Source of the DNA: Dipylidium caninum
Lineage: Eukaryota > Platyhelminthes > Cestoda > Cyclophyllidea > Dipylidiidae
Assembly: GCA_017562135.1 (NCBI GenBank)
Contig: QEYB01001249.1
Span: forward strand, 277,769 to 341,768
Reading direction: 5' to 3'
Length of the DNA: 64,000 nucleotides
Shown: positions 36,868 to 49,300 of the stretch, piece after piece
How positions within the stretch are numbered: the stretch's first letter is position 1
How the letters are laid out: every line of letters begins with the position of its first letter
Position numbers and translations under genes: made by a program
Notes under the pieces: generated by a model
What the model saw: the letters and a program-made list of their open reading frames with translations, nothing else
Told to the model about the DNA's origin: nothing
Databases searched by the model: none

Positions 36868-37680
36868 CGTGTTCCAAGACGCATAAAGTCAGACAAGGAC
36901 ACTCTCCCCTTTTTTCCCTATGCCAAGCGTACTCCGTGACGCGGGGCCGCCTTGGCACCACGCGCACCAAGCGAGGAAAACAGGCGCCGCCACTTGGGAG
37001 AAAAGGAGAAAGAGAGAAGGGGAGAGTAGCACATTCCACACACCACCCCCACCGCGGCAAAGTAAGGCGCCCGCGATACAAAAAAACCACACTGGGAGAC
37101 GCGGGTTCAGAGTCTAAGTAATGCCTATGAATACTAGGGAAAGGAGACTCACTTCACTTCGGCATAAGGAGGCATTCAGGAAGAGCACTCTCAAGCCCTG
37201 TCACCACGTGAGAAACAACGGTCGGCAGACAGGCGGATGGAGAGCGATCTCGAGATAGAAACTTCTACAACCGGCTGCTTTTCGGGCTGCCAGTGATGTG
37301 ACACGAAACGCCTGGTGCAAACAGGTGGGTATCACACGGCGCACACACGCGTACAAGTGTCACCGCACGGCCCACTCGCCACTTCTCTCTACAAACTGCT
37401 ACCTCTAGCTCCCCCTACTTCCCTCCCTACCTCCCTGCCCACTTGCTCACCTGCCTGCCTACCACCTACCCGCCCATATATCACGCCCCCACCCACCCAC
37501 CTCCTCCCCCTTTCTTCCTTCCATCCATCCCTCACTCATCCCCTTCCCCCCTCCTCCCTCCACCTCGCCTTCACGTAAGATTTCAATGCCCAGAGACTGG
37601 TCCAGACGAAGCGCACCGTAGAAAGCACCCTCCTCTGTACCCGCTGACAGAGCACTCAACGAGGAGGAAGAAAGTCGTCT
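36868..37680 (+). pseudogene. Fragment of the coiled-coil gene, left-arm copy
   Basis: Resembles 30690-31400 of the coiled-coil gene in the same orientation, including the intron landmark CCCTATGCCAAGC..CTCCGTGACGCGG and the exon that encodes RRK..AFRKSTLKA. The frame is broken by a lost G near 37193 and by further indels, and the next exon is only recognisable in pieces (RLVQTKRTVESTL in a shifted frame). It is a partial duplication of internal exons now lying between SEC62 and Argonaute, and is itself present in the other arm (56470-57170). No product is expected. Confidence 0.75.
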
Positions 37681-37993
37681 GCTTCTTCCCTCCCCTCACC
37701 TATTGCAACGAAATCCCCTCACAAACCTACGCGATGCAACGAAACAGCGTTTGCCAGCAAATTATTTCGTCGTCTGCATCAACCAACACAAGACATCTAC
37801 TTCGCGCGCCTGCCGGCACCAGCTCCACCACTCCCCACGAGATTCCCTCATCGCCAAAGCAAAACACATCTCCGCAACCAGCCAACACCACCAATAACCA
37901 CATCTAGTAGGAGGAGGAGCGTGAACAACAGTACAAAGCGTTCTATTGCAAAAGCCTCCGTGTCCTCCTACGATCTGGCCACCACACACAGAG

Positions 37994-40900
37994 CTACAGG
38001 AAAAACATGCTCTCCTGTTGGCCTGGGTGGATCTTGAAACGATTGTCTTGCAATATGGTCTGCGGATCACTCATCCTTTCAACCAATCCCGTGCCCGGAA
38101 CGCTGCAAGATGGGAGTAGTATGTGGGCGCCGGGTAGGACACACTGCGGCAGCATCGCATATACGCGTGACACAAGCAATAGGTGAAATTTTGTAGGCTG
38201 TTCGCCTCCCAGTTATTGTCATCGTAAAGCACATAGTAGTGCGCAGGTTTCGATGTGCCCTACAACACAAATTCACATTACCATGCCACAAAAGGAAGGC
38301 CATGCCGATGCGCAACCACGGCCGCCACATCGAGGCATCGCGCGAAACAGCAATAAGCACAATGTCAACTCACCTGAATGCCCTCTTGAGAACACAAGTA
38401 GAAATCAAATTCGCGGGGGTGTGTAATCTCGGTGTCCACCACGGTACCAGGCTTCACATTCCTTCCCTAGACACAGCAAAGGCTTCTTATCCCCGACCTT
38501 CCTCCATTCCCTCCACCCAACCAACTATCCTACCAATCCCTTTACCACCACCAAATGCAGCCAACTGGCCAACTCTGTTCCATCAAGATCCAACAGGCAC
38601 ACACGCACACGCACACGCACACGCACACGCACACAACGACTCACATGAGTAAGGCGTCTTACCGGGAATTAGCTGGGTTAAATCGAATGTGATGGCGCTT
38701 CTGCACCACAATGAAGGTGAAGCCTGGCTCGTAGCCGGGTCTAAGCTCAGAACAGGCTTTTTGCATAGCTTTCAACTCGATCCATAAAATTTGGTCAAAT
38801 TGGCCCTCCGACACACCGTCGCGGTAAAATATTATCTTTGTTGGCAGACGACCGTTGTTGCGGTCGGCGAAAATCTGGGTACAAATGCAAAACAGGCATC
38901 TGTGAAACACCCGCACAGTAAAACGACAATTCAGAGCAACGCACAACTAACTCGGCCCACTCAACTCGCAACGAATAAACTGATGATGTAAACATGCGTC
39001 CACCAGTGAAAAAGCGACAGTGGATGCTTAAATACTAAAGTAAAGCCAACATACCGTTAAGAGATCGGTGAAAATGCCTTCCATTCCCTCGATTTCCTCC
39101 CTCGATGCATTATTAACCTTCTTGTGATCCTGTTGACGAACGATGGCAACATAGCGCATCAGATCACTCGAAATTGAGGCTACCACTGCGGCAACCGATT
39201 TCGCAAGGTCGCGTCTACCACCAGTTGGCCCCGGATGAGTGACGTCAGCGCCCATCACCATGACCAACTCATCGTGCAACCTCCTAGACAGATCTTCCAC
39301 CACCCAATTCAGTCCACCAAGCTTCCCGTTTATCTTCAGCAGCAGATTGTCTATAACACAAGGCCACATCTCAGACAAACAAGTGAAGAATAGAAGCAAG
39401 TTAGGCAAAAGGGAGAAGAGAGGGAGCAACATCGCTCACAACTCCACTCCTTTCAGTCAGGACGCAACCAACGCTCAACACATGTGCCGAAGCGTCACGG
39501 AGGAGAGGAGAGAGCCGCGAAGAAGGGCGAGGAAGGAGGACACGTGCACCAGTGTATAAACAAACAACTTACTGAATACATTCGGCTTCCTTAGTGTGGC
39601 GTCCTTTATACACTGTGTCACCATACAGTCGTACAGCTCACCCTGGCGCTTTATGTACGGATATTCTGTGTTGCCACTCAATACAAAAATTGCCAAATCC
39701 ACCTTCTACAATGGGAAAAGTGGTCACACGTGCATGACGCACATCTTCAAGGAAGATTACACTATAGCAAGGCAGCTCAGCTCAACTGCGCAAGGGCGCT
39801 TTCTCGTTCAACCTGCTAGTAACAATGTGCTCACCTCTTTCCGAAAATCCGCAAACAGTTTCGTCAAATCGACCAATGTTTTACCCACTATCTTCTTATC
39901 CATATCCAAAATGACGCCCCAATTTGCCGCCACGACCGGAAGTTGATCGACTACCTGATAAGCATTCCTTTCCTAAAATGCATCATCAACAATCATCAGT
40001 TCATTCGCTCACATCTATTGCATTATTAGTTATAAGTGAAAAAGACGACCAACACTAATTACTAGCCCCCCTCCTTAGTGTGGGGGTGGATCTCGGCTTA
40101 AAACAAAAGTTACACAACTTACGCGGCCAGGAGGCATACACACAACCTTGCAACGCAGTCGCCTCGGAACGGGTTGGTAGAAGGGCTCTGGCTTCCACTT
40201 ACCCCTTCCCAGTTCACGCGCTCCATTGTGAAAAATACCAACAGGTTGTCCCAGTTCTCGTGCCTCAACACGAAGCGGCCTCGAACTCTTCAAATTTATC
40301 GCCAGCTTCTGCTTCAGCGTGCTGGACCTACAGTAAACAACACGACAGCCTCAATTGTAAGCCCCACCACCCCCAGGACACTAACACAACCGCTATCAAG
40401 GCTCCTTTACGTACAACCGACAGAAGCTCTCGATATACGTTTTCAACGTATTAAATCGTTCACTCGGTGGCACCGCTGCACAACGGAATAACATCTCTGG
40501 CGATCACACCGGGGTCTTCTCTCGAATTTTGGAAGGGCATAACATGCAATAATTCCATGGGAATGAACTCGTCCTTGTCCTTCTTGGTCTACAATGTTCA
40601 GAGAAACATCATCCACTTAACGGCCTGTTCAGCACCAACCGGCAATACAACCGCACCATCTCGAGGGCTCCTCTCTCTCAGTCAACCAACCGACTACACC
40701 CCTCCAACCCCAAACTCCACCTTACAGTCAGTCGAGAGACAGTTGCACATCAGCCCCTCTCACCAACCCAACCCAACCCAACTCAACCCATCCTCTCTCA
40801 TCCCCTCCACAGCAGCTCCACCCCACGAATGACACCTCACCTGCTCACCTCCGACCACTCGACCACCAAAGCGTCTGCACCTTCTAACCACCTCTCATTC

Positions 40901-43900
40901 ACATCAGGCAAGCAACCAGGCCACAGGCCGCACCACTCGTCGTAAGAACTCTCAACAACCCTATCTCAATCTCCACCTACACTACTTGGCCATCAGGTGC
41001 GCCCACACAATCGATCACACTCACCTTAATGCACGGTAGTTCCGGATATTGCAGCGTTATGCCATACTTCTCCTTAAAGTATTGGACGATTGTTTGCTTC
41101 GTATCGCCCACCGTCTCCGCATTAGCCCCTCTTGGAGACAAGCCATGCACCACGAAACTCTTCTTATACGGCTTCCCTGTAGACATCATACAAATGCACT
41201 CACCGGTCAACATCATGAACCGCAGTCAGCAGTTACAAAACTTAGCACTGCCACCTTCAGCTGTCTGCCAAACCACAACAGACATACCATATGATATCAG
41301 CACATACTGGGTTGACAGTCGGAAGCATAATCGAGGTGTGGACAAACAATTCCACTCACACCGTGTCATGCATCAGCGCAAAGTACTCACCCTCGTGGCT
41401 ATAATGGCTGGCTTCCACACGCAATGACAATATCTGCGCCTTCATGCGATCCCACGACGACTTGTCATACATCGTGTCGCCGAATTTCTCGTACAGAATT
41501 TCGGCCAGATTGCCGGGTGGAAAGAAAGCCCGATATACCTGAGAAGACAAACATCACATGAGCGCCAGCCTCCCTTGACGCGTCTGAGCAACCAAAGCAT
41601 CACGCCGCATCGCCACACTCACCAGGTCAACATTCAGTCTACACTTCCATTGTGGCCGAACACTTAATGAAAATCCTCTATGTATGTGGAATAGGCCATT
41701 GGTTTTGCTTTGCCACGGTACGGTTGAATAAATCCCCGATTTGAAAAAGACCGAGGACCCCTGTCCGGCAATTTGCTTACACGCGTTATCCACCATGTTG
41801 ATGCAATCCTGCGGTATCTCCTTTATTGTCCTCCGGCTCTCAATATACTCCCTTAGCCGATGAGCCGAGACGCTGGACACTCTTTTAATGTTATATTCCA
41901 GGACCAAATCATCTTTCCCCTGAGGATCTGTCACCGGGACCGTCTCACTCGTTTCCGTTTTACCACCGAACAAGGGCGACAGTGAGTACACTATCTTTCC
42001 ACCATCGTGAAAAACATCGCCGCCCAGTCTAAAAAAATACATTACAAGGGCGCACAGGCAAAAATTCACACCTATGCATCCCTTCACAAGAGTGAATCAA
42101 CCTCTCTAGGGGGTTCTCTGCACCGCCCTCGACATACAGATTACGCCAATTACGTGTTCTCACGTCATAACAAACCAAATATAAAAGCACGAATTTGGTC
42201 GATTCCACAGCAATATACGTACTTGCCAACAACTTCTTTAACAAACTTCTTCAAACGTTTCTCATCAGTGATCAATTCCTTTCCGTCAGCGCCTTTAAGC
42301 CTCTTCGGCGTTAAGTCATAGACCAAGACTTCCCGGTCTGATAACTCAAAATCCCAACAGTTGACCTCCACTAAGACGTGCTCTCCGCTTTCTCCTGCGT
42401 TCGGACGGACAGGAAACGCCTTGCTCTCCTTAGGCCAACTTGATCTACAAATGACATCATCGCATACCTAATCACGTCCTCATTGCAAGGGGGTTGGACA
42501 CCCGTGTGCAAGCTCTGCCGCTGGAAGAAAATGCCACCAACACTTACGAAGAAGATTGGCCCAGCTCTCCTTGCCTACAATTACACAAAACATCATCGTT
42601 ACTTCTCACTTCTGTCACACCTTCCCAGATATCGCAATCTCAAATTACTCGAAGGCTAGAACGACTCACCGAGCCTTCTTGGACTTTTTCTTTCCGCCTC
42701 CAGGTGAATGACCTTCTCCCGCCTGCGATGCTGAGGTGCTACAATGCATTTCACAAACAACACTTCAACACATCTTAACCATTCTCGTATTCCTCCTGCC
42801 TCCACATAATTGGCAGACCCATAACTCCAACCTACCTGGGTGGCTCGCTAACGACGTCCCCTTTCCCACTAATGCGCTGTGCTGGCAAGTCACCGGGCCC
42901 GATCGGAGCGTCCCTGGCCCCCGTCTCAATTGATAATGAACTTAAGCTGCGAGATAACACCAAACACAATAAAAGAAGATAGTGCAATTCCTGTTAGGCA
43001 AAAAAAGTAGACACCAAACGAACCAAAACGCTACTGCAATACTTTTCTCGCTCGCACATTGGCCCGCCGACCCGAAAACCCGCCTGCCCTTCCCCCCTCT
43101 CCGCGTCCACCAGCCCACCCAACCCCTCACCCAAGGACTGACATACGAAATAAAACACGCATATAAACACGCACACACACGAATAGACGACTCCTACTCG
43201 CCACCTTACGAAACACAACGGCAAACCAACAGGCGATAACCGTGCACGCCACCAAAACCTGTTGAACATGTCAACAAACATGAATACCTCCCTCGCACTT
43301 ACAATGATTCCAGCTCTGATGAGATATTTGCGCCTACATCAAAACATCATGAGGTAATTACTGTCAGTATGGAGTGCCACATCATCTACAGCCACTCCTC
43401 TCCTCCAAGCCCTCTTCACTGGGCAATGGGTGATACGGACATTTTTCATCCCAACATACCCGAATAAGTATAGCGCATTTGATCCGTCATTGCGACTAGA
43501 CACCAATGCTTGTCTGTACGACAATTAGCGAGTCAGTCTTAGCCTTGTCACAAATGAAACGCACGTGACCAAAATGGACAACACTGGTTGAAAATCAGGA
43601 CAGCCTAACTTTGACCAGATATGACCCAATCAAAAGGCAATCAGTTATAAAGACGTTGGACGTACGATGGCAAAGGAGAATTCGGCTCCAGTTCTCTTTG
43701 CCGACGGCGATCACTACGCAAATCACCATCTCCTCCTCCCTGATCTTCAATAACAGTGAAGCTCATTTCCCACCCTCTGTGTCCACCTCTGTCTCCGCGA
43801 GGTTGGAAGCCACGACCCCTGCCTCCACCACGTTGGAAGCCACCACCTCTGTCTTCAGGAGCCTGAAAGTCACGACCTCCACCTTCGCCACGTTGGAAGC

Positions 43901-44461
43901 CACCACCTCTGCCTCCACCACGTTGGAAGCCACCACCTCTATCTTCGCCACGTTGGGAGCCACCACCTCTGCCTCCGCCACGTTGGAAGCCACCACCTCT
44001 ATCTTCGCCACTTTGGAAGCCACCACCTCTGCCTCCACCACGTTGGGAGCCACCACCGCGACCTTCCCAATCTGGATGATCGCCACCTATGCCTCCGCGA
44101 CCACGACCTCGACCACCTCGGCCCCGGCGGTCTTCAAATTCACCACCTTTGAACATGTGCACTTGGTCACTTTAGCAAATCACAAACTCTCTTTCACCTA
44201 TTTATACTCATGTATTTATGTACGCTCTGCTAAATGGAAACAAACTCACCTCGACCCTCAAAGCGACCTCTTCTCCTATAAATAGAACAGCGGTGAGTAG
44301 GCTGCAATTCTCATAATCGGTCAAACTAACTCGATCATAACTATTTGAAGATTGCGTGCGCCAGCTCCTCGCTAATTCAATCTTCAAGATCACCGAGAAG
44401 AAACAAACCATATCAAGTACAGTGGCTAGGTGAACGGGTCAAAAACTTACGGATCAGTCAT
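37994..44461 (-). CDS. AGO: Argonaute, left copy, RGG-repeat N-terminus, three frameshifts
   Basis: Small-RNA-guided silencing protein with N, PAZ, MID and PIWI domains. Exons (minus): 44461-44451, 44275-44250, 44146-43666, 42738-42670, 42574-42548, 42444-42223, 42028-41623, 41538-41391, 41176-41025, 40588-40415, 40327-40123, 39972-39835, 39705-39573, 39350-39055, 38874-38663, 38466-38374, 38259-37994; about 1,019 codons. Phases agree through exon 9. The first 190 residues are Arg/Gly-rich with 10-residue repeats, then a basic linker ([11 protein letters not shown]). N domain: [26 protein letters not shown] and [36 protein letters not shown] and [52 protein letters not shown]. Relative to the right copy, exon 10 has one extra base (near 40485), exon 16 lacks one A, and exon 17 lacks one T (near 38085); each gives an early stop. 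All are short-homopolymer changes, so either a recent pseudogene or uncorrected sequence error. FLAgo membership is inference. Confidence 0.85.
38597..38634. repeat. (CACACG)n microsatellite in Argonaute intron 15
   Basis: Hexanucleotide run just downstream of Argonaute exon 15 on the minus strand. The counterpart in the right copy is at 55488-55538 and is longer. Confidence 0.85.
40764..40790. repeat. (CCCAA)n array in Argonaute intron 9
   Basis: Pentanucleotide array, read as GGGTT on the Argonaute sense strand. Counterparts lie at 53320-53355 and 63214-63255. Runs of three G spaced by two bases could form a G-quadruplex in the pre-mRNA. Confidence 0.8.
43794..44080 (-). repeat. 30-bp coding minisatellite encoding RGG repeats
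   Basis: About ten tandem copies of a 30-bp unit inside Argonaute exon 3. Each unit encodes ten residues of the type [10 protein letters not shown], with variants carrying ED, SQ, FQS and FQAPED. RGG tails bind RNA and are arginine-methylation targets in some Argonautes. The right-hand Argonaute lacks this array: its equivalent exon is only 106 nt. Confidence 0.9.
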
Positions 44462-45988
44462 ATGTGAGTCCTAAAAATTGATAAAAAGCGTGAGTGGCGA
44501 ACAGCAAAGGAGACGCATATTTAATATGCTGATAGTGTCACATGTGAGGCATTGAAACCTGCTCATACAGTCAACCAAAAGTAACTACCTATGGCAAAGC
44601 ACGTGTAATAAATTCGTGTCCCGAGAACTACAAAAACAGTGCTGAACTACGACGACGTCCGCAAAACATACTGCAGAAGAACGCACTGATAGCACAGACT
44701 CCCATCCGCATCGGTGACCAAGACCCAGTGAATTACAACAAATGACAAATGAACAACTAATAAATGATTTCAAGAGAGATTGCGTCTGAAACTTAGGATG
44801 AATTACAAATTAAGGAATGACAAAAAAATATGCGTGTGGAAAATCGTAACGATTGTGGCGAAACCCATTAACTACAAAGTGAATTATTTCCGCAACTCCC
44901 GTGTTTAAAGTTCTTTAGATACCTGCATACTTCTTACCGACGCGTGGCTGCAGCTTAAGATTATTCGCTGAAGTGTTTTTCAATAAGACTCATTGCTTTA
45001 TGATACACCGCGAAAACAGCTGAAGATTGATAGAAAACCTCTCCTTGCCACTCAGAGGCAATGAATTGCTAAGTGGCACATAAATTACAGCCACGTTTTA
45101 GTGTTGGAAAAAGTAATAGGTTTTCAGATTCTCGCCCTTGCATAGTACTATCGTTAATGGCGCGGTTGGTTCATTGATATTTTAATCGTGTGTTTATATT
45201 TTAACTTCCATTACCTGCCCCTTGGAGACCACTCCAATAGATGCACTGTGATCACGTTTGATTGGCTCTTGTCGAGTAACTTGAGTACGTCTTTAGTTTT
45301 AGAGTAGGACTAAATAAATTTTTAGGCGATCTTCTCCCGTCTTTAACCAGCATCTCAGCTCTCCTTTTACTGCATTCAAAATGCCCTCCTATAGTCGGCT
45401 TGTAACAAATCAATCTAATTACTGGCCGTCGACTCATCATTTGTGCCTTTATGTTGATATGTGTCATTAGATAAAAAATGTACCACGAGCGCAATAAGAA
45501 TTCATGAATGTTAGACTCGCTTCTTCGACTCTGCTTCATTTTTGTCGCCTTCTGCTTTCCTTTTCCGCTTGAATTCGAAGGCATAAATCGACGATATTTT
45601 CGTTCAGCACACGAAACGCGTTGGTATCATAGGCAGTTTCTTTGGAGCTAGAATAACTGCGCGGTAGAAATTTGTCCTTTGTAATTTTGGAATATTATAT
45701 AATTAATCCTTCCGCTATTGACGTTGAAAATTCCAATGGCCAGAATCGCCTTTCCTTGGCTCCGCTAAAATCCTCAATATGTGACATTTTGATGCGGAAA
45801 ATATGTTTTAATTTCGTCGCGATTAATAATTTTGTATGTTTTACTTAAAATGATTTCGTCAACACCTCGATCGGCTTTTATAATGCACTGCAAAAGATTA
45901 ATGTGTGTTTATATTGTTCATCGCTTTATTTGGGCTTCTTTGCACCTCATCGTTTTTAGCTGTCCGACCCTATCCGGTTTACCTAAGA
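44462..45988. other. Left part of the divergent Argonaute interval
   Basis: Presumed promoter region of the left Argonaute. A possible terminal exon on the minus strand (45647-45536) follows a good acceptor and reads ETAYDTNAFRVLNENIVDLC to a stop; I do not recognise it. No other coding is supported. Confidence 0.35.
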
Positions 45989-46332
45989 ATGCCAACGAAC
46001 TCCGTACTTCAATACTATGACAACGGGTCTGAATCTCAAATTGAAAGCCGCTATGCCAGATTTAAGAATCTGATGATTGAAAACCCTTTAGTTGCAGTCG
46101 GTAGCTTGTTACAATTTCATGCCATTTCTTGCTATAGGCATTGTCTTTTACGGGCGCTGTATTATTTAATGGAGCTCGTAAGATGCGAGTTTCTAATGCG
46201 ACATCTATGCAACGGATGATGCGTTGGAGGATATATGGACAAGGAGCCTCTCTGGCTTTGTTGGCATATCTGTCATTTAAAGTTCATAGGGTCTACAAGG
46301 AAAGTCTTCCACGCGATTCACCGGAGGAATAG
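45989..46332 (+). CDS. HIG1-domain (HIGD2-like) mitochondrial protein
   Basis: HIG1-domain proteins are small inner-membrane proteins that help assemble or regulate cytochrome c oxidase. From ATG 45989 the frame reads ESRYARFKNLMIENPLVAVG, matching the conserved start of the domain (acidic/basic stretch, then ENP.VP.G). From about 46138 it reads ALSFTGAVLFNGARKMRVSN, then MQRMMRWRIYGQGASLALLA, matching the second half (QxMMRxRxxxQG) and ending at 46332. Two hydrophobic segments flank the QG motif as expected. The two parts are in different frames. The only intron-like gap (about 46112-46137) has an AG at 46136-46137, but I find no GT donor that joins the frames well, so either the intron is unusual or one base is wrong. 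The gene sits in the centre of the palindrome between the two Argonautes and is single-copy here. Confidence 0.68.
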
Positions 46333-49300
46333 ATAAAGTTTCAATTTAGAAATCGATCGTTTTTTCATCTTGCTTTTCCTGTTTTATGTACCGCAACATA
46401 GTTACTTATCATTGCCGAAATTGGCTTACTTCACTAAAGTTGCAGTCATATTCAAATTCATGATTTAAAACAAGATTGGCGATACTTTACGTTGTTTTTG
46501 TCGTAATATTTGTGCATACGGGTTTTGCATTGTTATTCCCGTTGTCGTTGCACAATGCGTTTATTTCTCTGTCGGTGTATTTGATAGCTGATGGGTTGTA
46601 TTGTATGTCTTTCACTCTTTTCCTTCCACTTCTCATGCTCGACTCAGGGCTAAGCATTATACATGGAGGAATATTCTTTACACTAGCCGACGATTTGAGA
46701 CGTAATAAATAAAATGCTTTAATCTGTGAGTTGCCTACCTCATTCTATACCCTATTTTTAGAATGCAGCTGAAGCCTAGTTTTTTTCCTCAACAGTGCCT
46801 ATATTATAGTTTCTTCAAGAATAATAATTATGAAGTAAGAGGGGTGCTTTACAGTGGTACTAATGTGTTCGGCGGGAATTTTTATTTGGTTTCGTGCTAG
46901 AGTATTTTTTGTATTCAGTTTGGGAAAATCGTTTTAGTCGTATTATTAGTTTTGGTGTGTGACTGAAATTGGGAAGCTCTGATTGGGTTTCGCTCAGGTC
47001 AACCGCATTGATTTACTGCATAGTCTATAATGTGAAAACAAGGAAGGCATTGTGTCATAACTGGTTTCGCCCTACTTCTCCCGCGATTATACCACTAATC
47101 CCGACAGCTGTTGTTCTTATCCCTTCGATGCACTCCTTATTCCCAGTAACAGGAGCCGGTCGTGAAAGTTAACTTCGTGTCCTGTGTAGCATCTTGTTTA
47201 GTCTGGGACATGTCGATGATTGAGTGGGGATAGGGGGTACGTGCTCTTTCCGTCGGTGATTTGGGCGTCTATCTCATTAATCATCCAACGAGCTGGCCTG
47301 ACTATATTAGAATGCTGTAGTGGAATCCCCAATTTTGTCAGATTAATTTCAGTGGTGTGCCTTCCACTGTTGTGCCACCTGTTATGCCAAGATGTTGAGT
47401 AATGACCCTGTGGTTTAGGTTTTACACATTTATATTCCGTGTAGTGTAGTTCCAATTCATTTAAAAATGGTCAGTCAGGCCTTCTTATTGTCAAGCCCAT
47501 TTAGAAACTTTTACCAGCATTTTAGGTAATATCCAATTGATATTTACGTCCTCTTGACCTTGAATTGTTTCTACATTCCTTACGCTGAGGTAATTTTCCT
47601 AAAGCCTTCTCAACAACTTTTTCTGTGTAACACTCGCACAATGACATCAAATATTTGTCGGTACATGCTACGTCATACTCATTAATTTTGGTCACTCTGA
47701 GGTCAAATTGTTACACGGGCGTCGGTGGTCTTTCACAGGACGAAACGAAAAGAGCTTCGGAGTGTTTCATCTAGTGATTCTTCCTTCTCTGTCACTCTTA
47801 AGAGCGTCATCTCTGTGTTTCGTGATAACAACAAGCGGAAGCTATGTCGATTTGACGTGATGTCATCTTTGAATGACAAGTGGAGAATTTGCGGTCCGCC
47901 AAGTGGTAAGCTACTGCGAACAGAAGTTACATGAAGTATAAGTGGTCAGTAAGGCGGGTCTACAATTTCGTCACATTGACAGTATAAGACGTTAACTGTA
48001 GTAAGTAAAGAGAAACGCACTGTAAGATTGGAATGGATGAGGTAATCGAGAAGAACCACTTCATTACGCAGAAAACAGATATGTTAGTTTGCTCTCACCA
48101 CCACTGAACACCTTGCCACTGACTCGGTAGGTATATCATTCATTTTTTCCAGTTGACGCAAAGGTGGCGAGAGGGTTCAAATGCTTTAGTTAGTGAACAC
48201 GGCAACTAATTGTTTTCGTTTGTGAGGCGACCTCCATCCACGAGAACGCGAGGTAAATCGTTAGTCTTCGCCGTGGCTCTGCCGTTTTCGTTTCTCGACA
48301 GCGCCATTTTTGTATAAGGTGGAGTTATTAATTTTCAGATCAAATTCACTGAAATGTTGAGAGCTTTTTCCAATGTCGTTCTCATTGTCCGAATGTCTTT
48401 TTTAACCAGACCTTTCGACAAATCATTGGATGTTAATTATGTTATATTATTGCCCTTACCATTACCAAGTGCTTGTGTGTTCATTTCACCCCCATATTAT
48501 TTTCATTTCCTATTTCCTTCTGCAAGCAACATTGCTGTTTCAAGCTTTACTTGTTCTGACTACGTAACTTTTCAAACCAATCTACTTATTCGCCAGGGAT
48601 GATTTATACATCGACGTAATAGGATGCTTTAAAGGAGGATTGGAAATTGTTAGCATTTTACAGGGAGACTTAGTTGGCATTTTTTTACTGTCTTTTTGAA
48701 GCAGTTAAACTTTTCTAATTTACACACACTTCATGACATCCGCTGTTTACATCGGTGGAAATGTTTTTATCGTAAGTGGAATTTATCTATTCTCCATATT
48801 CTGCCGCCATTGGTTGTGGTGAAAACTATTCCCTTTCACAGGGTCTATAGGCGCGTTTTGCTAATCTGTTATGTTAAAGTCATCTAAATTGTATTTTATT
48901 CAACGTGATCTCCTTACCTTCGCTTTTTATACTGACAGCCTCTTGAGTCACGTCAATCTCATTAGGTATCTACCTGCTCCTCATTGAATTCGAAAATTTG
49001 TCGGAGCAAACATTCTAGTTCTTTGGAGTGAAAACGTAAAAGTATTTTCATTATACACTGGGATTCGTAGTGACAAGGACAGAGGTATACGCAAATATTG
49101 GAATGGAAGCCCTCTGATTAACGGAAGTGTTGGTGGATTCTAAGAGTTCCTATGTCATGATGCTGGTTTAAGGACCATAGAATAGCATGCAAGCTTCTGC
49201 TGGGCGAGAGATGAAGACTAAATTTTTGAATGCGTATCGGTGTTGTGCCTGAAAAATAGACGAAACGGAGATTCGATCATAATGTATGAGGCAACGGCGT

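Larger units (their letters stand above)
32127..41067. repeat. Left arm of large inverted duplication
   Basis: Reading the reverse complement of this interval gives, block by block, the interval 53031-61735: last exon of the coiled-coil gene, SEC62, internal exons of the coiled-coil gene, and exons 9 (end) to 17 of Argonaute. Matching continues through introns and intergenic DNA at roughly 90% or better by eye. The outer edge lies at the intron/exon border of the last coiled-coil exon. The inner edge falls inside Argonaute exon 9, at the codons for [14 protein letters not shown], after which the two sides abruptly become dissimilar. Confidence 0.92.

Noticed and set aside
43794..44080. Regular 30-bp repeats, CRISPR-like at first sight
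   Set aside because: Units are contiguous without unique spacers, keep a reading frame of ten residues each, and join in phase to Argonaute exons.
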